Below are positions 1-6,068 of a DNA stretch of 6,538 nt, piece after piece (position 1 is the stretch's first letter; every line of letters starts with the position of its first letter). The translations under genes and the position numbers were made by a program. The notes below the pieces were generated by a model. That model saw only the letters and a list, made by a program, of their open reading frames with translations. It had not been told where the DNA came from and did not search any database. The stretch comes from an uncultured Prevotella sp. (GTDB lineage: Bacteria; Bacteroidota; Bacteroidia; Bacteroidales; Bacteroidaceae), in NCBI GenBank assembly GCA_900551985.1, contig URYG01000180.1, forward strand, positions 1 through 6,538. Direction: 5' to 3'.

Positions 1-39
1 AAAGCCGAGCATTACTAATTGCCCGAACACTTTCTTTAG
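1..39 (+). rRNA. rrl: 23S ribosomal RNA, 3' end only (partial)
   Basis: The opening bases contain a sequence of the form GAGCATTACTAATTGCCCG. This matches the conserved 3' terminus of bacterial 23S rRNA (the GGTACTAAT...CCG region just before the terminal helix). The rest of the molecule lies before the window. The 3' end is estimated at about 39 by analogy with the usual 12-15 bases after the CCG; the exact end cannot be read from this fragment. Lying about 105 bases ahead of a 5S gene on the same strand fits a normal 23S-5S operon order. Confidence 0.75.
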
Positions 40-46
40 AAAGTTC
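25..46 (+). other. Hairpin at the 23S 3' boundary
   Basis: ACTTTC (29-34) pairs perfectly with GAAAGT (39-44) across a TTTA loop. It sits exactly where 23S rRNA should end, so it may be part of the pre-rRNA processing structure. The role is inferred; only the pairing is seen. Confidence 0.4.
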
Positions 47-63
47 ATAGTTTCAGCTGTTGA

Positions 64-82
64 CTCTCGATTGAATCGAGAG
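64..82 (+). other. Spacer hairpin between 23S and 5S (likely rRNA processing stem)
   Basis: CTCTCGAT (64-71) and ATCGAGAG (75-82) form a perfect 8-bp stem with a 3-base loop TGA. It is not followed by a T run, so it is unlikely to be a terminator. A weaker 5-bp stem, TTTGC/GCAAA, lies at 112-127. Structured spacers between 23S and 5S commonly carry RNase processing sites, and that is the likely role here. No tRNA gene is present in this spacer. Confidence 0.5.
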
Positions 83-144
83 GGACGGTGGTTCTTTACT
101 AATAAATACAGTTTGCTTGTGTGCAAATACGTCATAACCTATTA

Positions 145-255
<111 letters not shown>

Positions 256-266
256 CTTTTATCAAG

Positions 267-302
267 AGCCTCAGATTTCGAAAGATTTCTGAGGCTTTTT
301 TC
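267..302 (+). terminator. Intrinsic terminator of the rRNA operon
   Basis: AGCCTCAGA (267-275) pairs perfectly with TCTGAGGCT (288-296), and a run of six T begins at 296. The loop TTTCGAAAGATT can itself fold. It lies about 10 bases after the 5S gene on the same strand, the expected place for the end of the rRNA transcript. Confidence 0.88.
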
Positions 303-307
303 GTTTT

Positions 308-386
308 CACGCGGATGTTTTTTTGTCACGCAGATTTCGCAGATTACGCAGATTTTTTGACCTGTTCGGTCTGGATGACGCAGATA
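308..386. repeat. Cluster of CGCAGAT-type short repeats
   Basis: Between the rRNA terminator and the rnr terminator the word CGCAGAT occurs four times: at 330-336, 338-344 and 347-353 within one stretch, and again at 379-385. A related CACGCGGAT lies at 308-316. The spacing is irregular (8, 9 and 32 bases), so this is a degenerate cluster rather than a strict tandem array. Similar CGCAGATT runs are scattered between genes in Bacteroidetes and other bacteria, as I recall; the function is unknown. No credible coding region lies here. Confidence 0.5.
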
Positions 387-389
387 TAT

Positions 390-426
390 AAAAAACTGGG
401 CTGCCTCAATGGGGGCAGCCCAGTTT
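390..426 (-). terminator. Intrinsic terminator of rnr
   Basis: AAACTGGGCTGCC (393-405) pairs with GGCAGCCCAGTTT (414-426) in a perfect 13-bp stem with an 8-base loop. Read on the minus strand, the stem runs straight into TTTTTT and then ATATAT. It begins four bases past the rnr stop codon. It could also block read-through from the rRNA side, but its T tract on the plus strand is poor. Confidence 0.88.
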
Positions 427-430
427 GAGA

Positions 431-2728
431 TTATTTGTTTCTACGATGATTACGTGTCTTCTGCTTCGACTTCTTTGTTTTCTTGGAAGAAGTACTAGCC
501 GCAGGCTTTTCCTTGCGTACAGGAGCAGAATCGCCGGCAAGGGCGAAATCAAGCTGTTTCTTTTCTAAGTTGGCTTGTGCCACCTTGATGCGGATGGCAT
601 CACCTAATTGGTACTTGTTGTGATGACGACGACCAATCAGACAGAAGTTCTTTTCGTCGAAGTCGTAGTAATCGTCTGCGATGTCTCGCATCGGAATCAT
701 ACCTTCACAATGGTTCTCATCAATGGTTGCATAGATACCATAAGAAGTAATGCCGCTGATGTGGGCATCGAATTCCTCACCTAGCTTATCGCCCATGAAT
801 TCAACCATCTTATATTTGATACTGTCTCGTTCTGCATTCTGTGCAATCTGCTCCATGTCAGAACAATGCTCGCAGAGTTCTTCGTAATGCTTCTCGTTGG
901 CGCTTCTGCCGCCATCTGCGTACTTAGTAAGCAGGCGGTGCACCATCGTATCCGGATAACGGCGGATAGGAGAGGTGAAGTGGGTGTAGTATTCGAAAGC
1001 CAGACCGAAGTGACCGATGTTGTGAACGGAATACTTCGCCTTCATCATTGCACGGAGAGCTACCATCTGGATGAGGTTATTCTCTGGCTTGCCTTCGCAG
1101 TCAGACATCAGCTTGTTCAGACTTCTGGCTGTGGCGCCCTTGGTGCCCTCGGTTTTCATCTTATAGCCGAACTTCACGACGAATTCTCGCAGGGTCTCCA
1201 GCTTCTGTGGGTCTGGATTATCGTGAATACGGTAAGGAAGCGTCTTTGGCTTCTTGCCTTTCTTCACCTTTCCGATGCTTTCTGCTACCGTACGGTTGGC
1301 GAGGAGCATGAATTCCTCTACGAGTTTGTTGGCATCCTTTGAGCGCTTGTAGTAGCAGCTGACTGGCTTGCCCTTCTCGTCAACATCGAAATGCAGTTCC
1401 TCTCGGTCGAACTTCACGGCTCCATTCTTGAATCTTGCAGCACGAAGTTTCTTAGCCAGTCTGTCAAGAGTGATAAGCTGGAGTGCATTTTCACCCTCGT
1501 ATGGATGCTCTTTGGTTTCTGCTGGAGCTGGTTCGCCAATTCCATCCACTACGCCATTGGCTTCGAGGAGTTCCTGTACCTCTTCATATTTGTATCGGCG
1601 GTCGCTCTCGATGACGGTGTGCACGATGCGGTAGTTCTTGACTTCGGCATTGTTGTCGAGTTCGAAGATGACGCTGTATGCCAGCTTTTCTTCGTTAGGA
1701 CGAAGCGAACAGATGAAGTTGCAGAGACGCTCTGGGAGCATCGGGATGGTGCGATCTACGAGATAGACAGATGTGGCACGCTTCACGGCTTCCTTGTCGA
1801 TGATGCTGCCCTCTGTGACGTAGTGCGAAACATCGGCGATGTGAACACCCACCTGCCAGTTGCCGTTCTCCAGTTTCTGGATACTCAAGGCATCATCGAA
1901 GTCCTTGGCATCCTTCGGGTCGATGGTGCAGGTGAAAACCTTGCGGAAGTCTTCACGCTCCTTATAATCCTGCTCCGTGATTTCTCCTGAAATCTTGTTG
2001 GCAGCATCCTCCACGTTCTTCGGATACTTGTAAGGCAATCCATATTGTGCGAGGATGGAATTCATCTCCACATCGTTGTCGCCCTTCTGTCCGAGGATAT
2101 CCACCACCTCACCGATAGGACTCTTATTTTCTCCGTCCGGCCACTCGATGATACGAACCACCGCCTTGTCGTCGGTCTTTCCGCCCTTCACCTTTCTTCT
2201 CGGAATGATGATGTTATGAGCGAATACATCGCTTGGCGTAACAAGGTAAGCCAGATCCTTATCCACTTTCAATCTACCGACGAAGGTATCCTTTGCACGT
2301 TCCAGGATCTTGTTTACCTGTGCTTCCTTGATGTGGTTCTTGCGACGTGCGAGGAAGGTGAATTCCACTCGGTCGCCATTGAGCGCTCCCATAGAGTTGC
2401 GCTCTGAAACGAAGATAGGATTCTCTTCGCCATCAGGGATGACGGAGTTCTTTCCATTTGCCTTTCTAACAAACTTACCCTCCATCACCTGCACGCTTTG
2501 GTTCAGGCGATACGAATTATCACTTACCTTTGCCAGATAGTCATCCCATGCCATTTCCTCCATGATGTCGATAGCCAGCATCTTGAGCGGATGCGTGGTG
2601 AGATGGAGGGAACGGAATATTTCTTTAAAGCTGAGCGTTTCGCCCGGCCTTTCGGCAAAGAATTGCTGCAGAATCTCAGTGAGCTGCGCCTTGTTCATTC
2701 TTTTGCCGCCTTTTTTACCTTTTCCCAT
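431..2728 (-). CDS. rnr: Ribonuclease R (RNB-family 3'-5' exoribonuclease)
   Basis: RNase R degrades RNA processively from the 3' end, including structured RNA, and acts in mRNA decay and in quality control of rRNA and tmRNA in the cytoplasm. With the start chosen here the product has 765 residues. In order they are: a basic leader (GKGKKGGKR); a winged-helix-like N-terminal domain, about 12-76; cold-shock/OB domains, about 80-215; the RNB catalytic domain, about 255-600; an S1 domain, about 650-730; and a lysine-rich tail, 738-765. The catalytic motif TIDPKDAKDFDDA carries D270, D276, D278 and D279, matching the four metal-binding aspartates of E. coli RNase R, and TSPIRRYPD (585-593) is also conserved. 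An acidic/proline-rich stretch at about 388-412 looks like an insertion within the RNB domain. The reading frame extends upstream to 2851, but those 41 residues are low complexity, look unlike RNase R and would overlap the likely promoter. ATG at 2728 is therefore preferred; ATG at 2698 is the other option. There is no Shine-Dalgarno sequence, as usual in Bacteroidetes. Monocistronic, with its own terminator. Confidence 0.96.
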   Translation of the reverse strand: MGKGKKGGKRMNKAQLTEILQQFFAERPGETLSFKEIFRSLHLTTHPLKMLAIDIMEEMAWDDYLAKVSDNSYRLNQSVQVMEGKFVRKANGKNSVIPDGEENPIFVSERNSMGALNGDRVEFTFLARRKNHIKEAQVNKILERAKDTFVGRLKVDKDLAYLVTPSDVFAHNIIIPRRKVKGGKTDDKAVVRIIEWPDGENKSPIGEVVDILGQKGDNDVEMNSILAQYGLPYKYPKNVEDAANKISGEITEQDYKEREDFRKVFTCTIDPKDAKDFDDALSIQKLENGNWQVGVHIADVSHYVTEGSIIDKEAVKRATSVYLVDRTIPMLPERLCNFICSLRPNEEKLAYSVIFELDNNAEVKNYRIVHTVIESDRRYKYEEVQELLEANGVVDGIGEPAPAETKEHPYEGENALQLITLDRLAKKLRAARFKNGAVKFDREELHFDVDEKGKPVSCYYKRSKDANKLVEEFMLLANRTVAESIGKVKKGKKPKTLPYRIHDNPDPQKLETLREFVVKFGYKMKTEGTKGATARSLNKLMSDCEGKPENNLIQMVALRAMMKAKYSVHNIGHFGLAFEYYTHFTSPIRRYPDTMVHRLLTKYADGGRSANEKHYEELCEHCSDMEQIAQNAERDSIKYKMVEFMGDKLGEEFDAHISGITSYGIYATIDENHCEGMIPMRDIADDYYDFDEKNFCLIGRRHHNKYQLGDAIRIKVAQANLEKKQLDFALAGDSAPVRKEKPAASTSSKKTKKSKQKTRNHRRNK

Positions 2729-2767
2729 AATTACGACTGTTATATGACTGTTTATAGTTTTATAAGG

Positions 2768-2798
2768 CAAAGAAACAAAAAAAATCGGAGAATACAAA
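2768..2798 (-). promoter_or_regulatory. Candidate promoter of rnr
   Basis: On the minus strand a TTTG (2798-2795) is followed after 19 bases by TTTCTTTG (2775-2768). This is one mismatch from the Bacteroidetes -7 consensus TAnnTTTG, with the usual -33/-7 spacing. It would start transcription near 2761 and leave about 33 bases of leader before the ATG at 2728. If real, it rules out the longer reading frame as the protein start. The match is imperfect, and a second weaker candidate, CTATTTTG, lies at 2846-2839. Confidence 0.4.
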
Positions 2799-2956
2799 GT
2801 TTCTTGGCATCTTTTTTTGTTTTTTATTAAATATGTAACAAAATAGGCCACTTATTTCTCCTTTCTTTCTATATCAAGAGTAGAAAAACGGTATATAATA
2901 ATAGTAGATAGAAAAGAGCACTTTGTTTCTTTTTAAAGATGTTCATTGGTTTAGGA

Positions 2957-2976
2957 TGTTACAATACTGTTACAAT
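2957..2976 (+). repeat. Direct repeat TGTTACAAT upstream of the transporter gene (possible operator)
   Basis: TGTTACAAT occurs at 2957-2965 and again at 2968-2976, a period of 11 bases, close to one helical turn. The pair sits directly in front of the -7 element at 2983 and covers the -33 zone, a typical place for a regulator to bind. The repeat is seen; binding of any protein is inference. Confidence 0.4.
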
Positions 2977-2982
2977 TTGCAA

Positions 2983-2990
2983 TATCTTTG
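2983..2990 (+). promoter_or_regulatory. Candidate -7 promoter element, distal (TATCTTTG)
   Basis: TATCTTTG is an exact match to the Bacteroidetes -7 consensus TAnnTTTG. It lies 80 bases before the transporter start codon. There is no clear TTG -33 element; the nearest is TTA at 2959-2961, 21 bases upstream. Transcription would start near 2997. Confidence 0.5.
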
Positions 2991-3021
2991 CTTAATATTT
3001 CGTAATAAGCGGATTTCTTAT

Positions 3022-3029
3022 TATATTTG
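3022..3029 (+). promoter_or_regulatory. Candidate -7 promoter element, proximal (TATATTTG)
   Basis: TATATTTG is a second exact match to TAnnTTTG, 41 bases before the transporter ATG, and would give a leader of roughly 35 bases. No clean TTG is found about 20 bases upstream. Which of the two elements is used, or whether both are, cannot be told from sequence. Confidence 0.5.
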
Positions 3030-3070
3030 CAATCGAAACGTAACAAACATTTCCACAAATATAATTAATT

Positions 3071-4780
3071 ATGGATACAAGTCAATATCTTGTGATTTTT
3101 TTTCAGATTCTCGGTTCTTTGGCATTGCTCATCTATGGTATGAAGGTGATGAGTGAGGCTTTGCAGAAGATGGCAGGATCTCAGTTGCGCCACATTTTAG
3201 GAGCTATGACTACCAACCGATTTACGGGAATGCTTACAGGTACCTTTATTACCTGTGCCGTTCAGAGTTCCTCAGCAACCACCGTCATGACGGTTTCTTT
3301 TGTGAATGCAGGTCTGCTCACCCTGGCCCAAGCCATTTCCGTGATTATGGGTGCCAACATCGGTACCACCTTTACGGCATGGATTATGTCGCTGGGTTAT
3401 AATGTAGATTTAACCATCGTGGTTTTCCCTGCGTTCTTCCTCGGCATCATGCTGATATATAGCAAGAAGCGCCGGTATTTTGGAGATTTCCTTTTCGGTA
3501 TCGCCTTTCTCTTCTTCTCGCTCGTATTGTTGAGCAGTGCAGGCAAGGCTCTCGATCTGGAGCATAATCCGGCAGTTATCGACTTCTTCGGTTCCTTCGA
3601 TACGAAGAGTCATTTTACCATTGTCGTCTTCCTTTTGATAGGTACGCTTATTACCTGCATCGTACAGAGTTCGGCAGCGGTGATGGCGATTACCATCCTG
3701 CTCTGTTCTACGGGAGTGCTTCCTATCTATCTGGGTATTGCCCTGGTGATGGGTGAGAATATCGGAACTACAGCTACTGCCAACCTTGCTGCTTTGGGTG
3801 CCAATGCCCAGGCTCGTCGTGCGGCTTTGGCTCATCTGGTGTTCAATGTGTTTGGTGTCATCTGGGTTCTCTGCTTGTTCTATCCTTTCGTGGATTTCGT
3901 CTGCTCTATTGTGGGTTACGATCCTGATGGTGGTATGTCGGCTGCTCAGAAGGCGAAGCTGCTGCCTATCGTCCTGGCGATGTTCCACACCTGCTTCAAT
4001 GTCTGCAATACGGGCGTACTCATCTGGTTTATTCCACAGTTGGAAAAGGTGGTCTGCAAGCTTATCAAGCCTAAGGCAGACAAGGAGGATGAGGATTTCC
4101 GCCTGCGCTTTATCCAGTCAGGTATCATGAAGACACCGGAGCTTTCCGTCTTCGAGGCACAGCAGGAAATCGGCAGTTTCGGCGAGCGCATCCATCGTAT
4201 GTTTGGTATGGTGAGAGAGTTGATGGATACCCAGGATGCCAAGACTTTCGACAAGCTCTATGAGCGCATCGAGAAGTATGAGGGTATTTCGGATAATATG
4301 GAGATTGAGATTGCCAAGTATCTGGACCAGGTGAGCGATGCCCATCTGAGTGATGATACCAAGGCAAAGATTCGTTCGATGCTGCGTGCGATTTCCGAGA
4401 TTGAGAGTATTGGTGACAGTTGCTATAACCTTGCCCGCACCATCAAGCGCAAGGGGGAGAACAAGGAAGAGTTCACGGTAAAGCAGAATGAGAACATCCA
4501 TCAGATGTTCAAGCTGGTAGATGAATCGCTTACCCAGATGAACTTCATGTTTGCCCACGATCGTCAGAGTATAAACATGAACCATACCTATAATCTTGAG
4601 ACGGAAATCAACAACTTCCGTACTCAGTTGAGAAACCAGAATCTGGATGATGTGGATAACCATCTCTATACCTACGGCGTAGGAACCCTGTATATGGATA
4701 TCATTCAGGAATGCGAGAAGCTCGGCGACTACGTGGTGAACGTAGCTGAGGCCCGTATGGGAACGAGAGCATCGGCATAA
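3071..4780 (+). CDS. Na+/phosphate cotransporter family protein with C-terminal PhoU-like domain
   Basis: This is an inner-membrane protein of the Na/Pi-cotransporter (SLC34/NptA, YjbB-like) family, 569 residues. The first 325 or so residues are very hydrophobic and hold the two family repeats. Repeat one has CAVQSSSATT (QSSS at 65-68) followed by GANIGTT (94-100). Repeat two has CIVQSSAAV (QSSA at 199-202) followed by GENIGTT (228-234). These paired QSS motifs form the Na+ and phosphate site in characterised members. The soluble part, about 355-565, is helical and PhoU-like, with the metal-binding-type motifs ESIGD (445-449) and ECEKLGD (547-553). Proteins of this build are about 540-600 residues, so this one is full length. 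Family members move Na+ with phosphate; E. coli YjbB is associated with phosphate export, so direction and substrate are not settled here. ATG at 3071 directly precedes the first membrane segment, and no Shine-Dalgarno is seen. It is divergent from rnr and convergent with the sirtuin gene; no pst or pho genes are adjacent. Confidence 0.93.
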   Translation: MDTSQYLVIFFQILGSLALLIYGMKVMSEALQKMAGSQLRHILGAMTTNRFTGMLTGTFITCAVQSSSATTVMTVSFVNAGLLTLAQAISVIMGANIGTTFTAWIMSLGYNVDLTIVVFPAFFLGIMLIYSKKRRYFGDFLFGIAFLFFSLVLLSSAGKALDLEHNPAVIDFFGSFDTKSHFTIVVFLLIGTLITCIVQSSAAVMAITILLCSTGVLPIYLGIALVMGENIGTTATANLAALGANAQARRAALAHLVFNVFGVIWVLCLFYPFVDFVCSIVGYDPDGGMSAAQKAKLLPIVLAMFHTCFNVCNTGVLIWFIPQLEKVVCKLIKPKADKEDEDFRLRFIQSGIMKTPELSVFEAQQEIGSFGERIHRMFGMVRELMDTQDAKTFDKLYERIEKYEGISDNMEIEIAKYLDQVSDAHLSDDTKAKIRSMLRAISEIESIGDSCYNLARTIKRKGENKEEFTVKQNENIHQMFKLVDESLTQMNFMFAHDRQSINMNHTYNLETEINNFRTQLRNQNLDDVDNHLYTYGVGTLYMDIIQECEKLGDYVVNVAEARMGTRASA

Positions 4781-4809
4781 TCATAATCAACATTTCGAGA
4801 TAAAACAAA

Positions 4810-4867
4810 GTCGCCCTGTAAAGGCAAAAGCATCTCATTTCTAAAGCTTTTGCCCTTACAGGGCGAC
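4810..4867. repeat. Long near-perfect inverted repeat (22-bp arms); possible terminator
   Basis: Arms 4810-4831 and 4846-4867 pair at 21 of 22 positions (the exception is A4822 against C4855), with a 14-base loop. It starts 29 bases after the transporter stop codon. Read on the minus strand, the stem is followed by TTTGTTTTAT, which resembles an intrinsic terminator for transcription arriving from the sirtuin gene. On the plus strand the T tract is poor (AGGTTTACG), though so strong a stem could still end or protect the transporter mRNA. Each arm contains the repeat motif GCCCTTACAGGGC or its near copy, so the structure may have arisen from two repeat copies in opposite orientation. Confidence 0.7.
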
Positions 4868-4886
4868 AGGTTTACGGCTATAAATA

Positions 4887-4905
4887 CCCAGGGCGCTGCC
4901 CTGGG
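4887..4905. repeat. CCCAGGGC palindrome
   Basis: CCCAGGGC (4887-4894) and GCCCTGGG (4898-4905) form a perfect 8-bp GC-rich stem with a GCT loop. No T run follows on either strand, so it is not a standard intrinsic terminator. It is part of the intergenic repeat cluster. Confidence 0.7.
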
Positions 4906-4972
4906 CTTGGAGCTTCTGCCCTTTCAGGGCGTATTGGATGTGACTTATGGCAGCCCTCCTAGGAGCTTCTGC

Positions 4973-4981
4973 CCTTTCAGG
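4973..4981 (+). repeat. Target-site duplication, left copy (CCTTTCAGG)
   Basis: This 9-base sequence is repeated exactly at 5193-5201 and flanks the 211-bp element. The bases outside the two copies differ (C4972 and T4982 against A5192 and G5202), so nine bases is the full visible extent. Because the element ends also begin with compatible bases, a 7-base duplication (CTTTCAG) with slightly longer element ends is an equivalent reading. Confidence 0.8.
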
Positions 4982-5192
4982 TAGGGTGTTCAAAATCTAT
5001 ATAATTTTTCGACACGTTTTTTGTGTTAAAATACAAGTCAAGTCACACGAAATCAACGTGTTATAAATTTAAAAATGTGACGTTTTATAGTTCTGCGCAA
5101 TATTCGTGTAGAATAATTATTGAATATCAGTTAGTTGAACCGATTATTCGACTAAAAACGTGCCATATTTTAAACGGATTTTGAACACCCTA
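4982..5192. mobile_element. MITE-like non-autonomous insertion element, 211 bp
   Basis: The ends are perfect 16-bp inverted repeats: TAGGGTGTTCAAAATC at 4982-4997 and its reverse complement at 5177-5192. Weaker similarity continues inward to about 40 bases, both ends sharing an A/T stretch and then CACGTTTTT. The interior is A/T rich, codes for nothing substantial and contains only small hairpins (for example ACACG/CGTGT at 5045-5061). A 9-bp duplication flanks it. It splits a copy of the intergenic palindromic repeat; removing the element and one duplicate restores the sequence of the intact copy at 4912-4931. Small size, terminal inverted repeats, target duplication and lack of a transposase define a MITE, which must be moved in trans by a transposase recognising these ends. 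The parent IS family cannot be named from this sequence alone. Confidence 0.85.
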
Positions 5193-5201
5193 CCTTTCAG
5201 G
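5193..5201 (+). repeat. Target-site duplication, right copy (CCTTTCAGG)
   Basis: Exact second copy of the 9-base duplication flanking the 211-bp element. The following bases GCGT complete the interrupted repeat motif, as in the intact copy ending at 4931. Confidence 0.8.
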
Positions 5202-5258
5202 GCGTGTGGAGCTTACTTGTGAAAGTTTAGCGTCTTATAATTATAGCCTCTTCTGCGT

Positions 5259-5957
5259 TTATTTCTCCAGAATCTCCTTCAGCTGCTTCATTCCCTCAGA
5301 AGCCCCCTTCATGATATGCTCTATCTTGTAGTAGCCGTTGGTGTTTACGGCACCTGGGTCTATCAGATAGATAGGGATGTTCGGCTTGGTGTATGCTATC
5401 AGGCCTGCGGCAGGATACACGTTGAGCGAAGTACCGATGATGACGAAGATATCGGCTTGCTGCACAGCCTCGGCAGCAGGCTCAATCATCGGAACGCTCT
5501 CGCCGAAGAAGACGATGAATGGTCGCAGCAAGCTGCCATCGCCCGCCTTGGTTCCCGGCACCACTTCACAGTCATTCTCCGGCAACTCCTTGATGTATCG
5601 ATAGTCGTAAGGATCGCGCGAAGAGCAGACCTTGGAGAGTTCTCCATGCAGGTGGATCACGTTCTTGGATCCCGCCTTTTCGTGCAGGTTATCCACATTC
5701 TGTGTAATCACCGTTACGTCGAAATCCTTCTCCAGATCCTTGATAAGTTTATGTCCCTCGTTAGGTTGAGCGGCATAGAGCTTATGGCGCAACATGTTAT
5801 AGAAGTTAGTTACTAGGGTTGGGTCAGCTTCCCATCCCTCGTGGGTAGCTATCTGTTCCACAGGATAGTTTTCCCACAAGCCATCATTTCCACGGAAAGT
5901 TTTGAAACCACTCTCCACAGACATTCCAGCGCCGGTTAAAAATACGAGTTTCTTCAT
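5259..5957 (-). CDS. cobB: Sir2-family NAD-dependent protein deacylase (CobB-like)
   Basis: Sirtuins remove acyl groups from lysines using NAD+, giving nicotinamide and O-acyl-ADP-ribose; bacterial CobB regulates acetyl-CoA synthetase and many other proteins in the cytoplasm. The 232-residue product is full length for the short bacterial class. Visible motifs are the NAD-binding GAGMSVESGFKTFRG (9-23), TQNVDNLHEKAG (85-96), HLHGEL with the likely catalytic H104 (102-107), FFGESVP (150-156), and GTSLNVYPA (175-183). Two things are unusual. The segment that in CobB carries paired zinc-binding cysteines (about 109-145) has only two isolated cysteines, C111 and C130. And the class III acyl-pocket motif YxxR reads Y53-N-M-L56-R57, with Leu where E. 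coli CobB has R95. The protein starts at the first in-frame ATG, nine residues before the NAD motif. It faces the FKBP gene across a divergent promoter region. Confidence 0.94.
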   Translation of the reverse strand: MKKLVFLTGAGMSVESGFKTFRGNDGLWENYPVEQIATHEGWEADPTLVTNFYNMLRHKLYAAQPNEGHKLIKDLEKDFDVTVITQNVDNLHEKAGSKNVIHLHGELSKVCSSRDPYDYRYIKELPENDCEVVPGTKAGDGSLLRPFIVFFGESVPMIEPAAEAVQQADIFVIIGTSLNVYPAAGLIAYTKPNIPIYLIDPGAVNTNGYYKIEHIMKGASEGMKQLKEILEK

Positions 5958-6009
5958 CTTATCACGTTTTATTTATTCATATTTTCTTAATCTTCTTATT
6001 AAGAATGCA

Positions 6010-6017
6010 CAAATTTA
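6010..6017 (-). promoter_or_regulatory. Candidate -7 promoter element of the sirtuin gene (TAAATTTG)
   Basis: The minus strand reads TAAATTTG at 6017-6010, an exact match to TAnnTTTG, 53 bases before the ATG. It would give a leader of about 45 bases. No clear TTG is found at the -33 position. Confidence 0.5.
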
Positions 6018-6060
6018 CACTTTTTTCTTTAAATATCATCGTTATCAGCGAGAAAAATGT

Positions 6061-6068
6061 TATCTTTG
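6061..6068 (+). promoter_or_regulatory. Candidate -7 promoter element of the FKBP gene (TATCTTTG)
   Basis: TATCTTTG matches TAnnTTTG exactly, is followed by CA, and lies 65 bases before the ATG at 6133. The divergent sirtuin element is only 44 bases away, so the two promoters share upstream DNA. The -33 region lacks a clear TTG (GTTA at 6041-6044 is nearest). Confidence 0.55.

Larger units (their letters stand above)
4810..5208. repeat. Palindromic intergenic repeat cluster (REP/BIME-like)
   Basis: Four copies of a 20-base motif GCTTYTGCCCTTWCAGGGCG are visible. One is inverted, on the minus strand at about 4812-4831. Three are direct: 4846-4865, 4912-4931, and 4965-4980 continued at 5201-5204 after an inserted element. 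Each contains its own short hairpin, GCCCT/AGGGC with a 3-base loop. A separate palindrome, CCCAGGGC-GCT-GCCCTGGG (4887-4905), and CTCCTAGGAG (4956-4965) lie between copies. Clusters of this type recur between genes in Bacteroidetes as I recall, but copy number in this genome cannot be seen here. No coding region is credible. The function is unknown; transcript 3'-end structure is one possibility. Confidence 0.75.

Noticed and set aside
40..144. A possible tRNA gene in the 23S-5S spacer
   Set aside because: The hairpins do not assemble into a cloverleaf, and no T-loop GTTCRA or CCA-like end is present in the right order.
866..2830. Several plus-strand open frames of 60-200 codons opposite rnr
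   Set aside because: They are antisense to a well-supported RNase R gene, match no family I recognise, and have no promoter or start context of their own.
3410..4663. Minus-strand frames of 80-192 codons and a plus-strand 125-codon frame within the transporter gene
   Set aside because: They are shadows of the transporter coding sequence; their His/Arg/Ser-rich composition reflects out-of-frame reading.
4982..5192. The inverted-repeat element considered as a remnant of a full insertion sequence with a decayed transposase
   Set aside because: No recognisable transposase fragment in any frame; the perfect ends with a short A/T-rich interior fit a MITE better.
4810..5208. Repeated motifs considered as a CRISPR array
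   Set aside because: Only a few copies, in mixed orientation, with irregular spacing and no unique spacers of constant length; no cas genes nearby.
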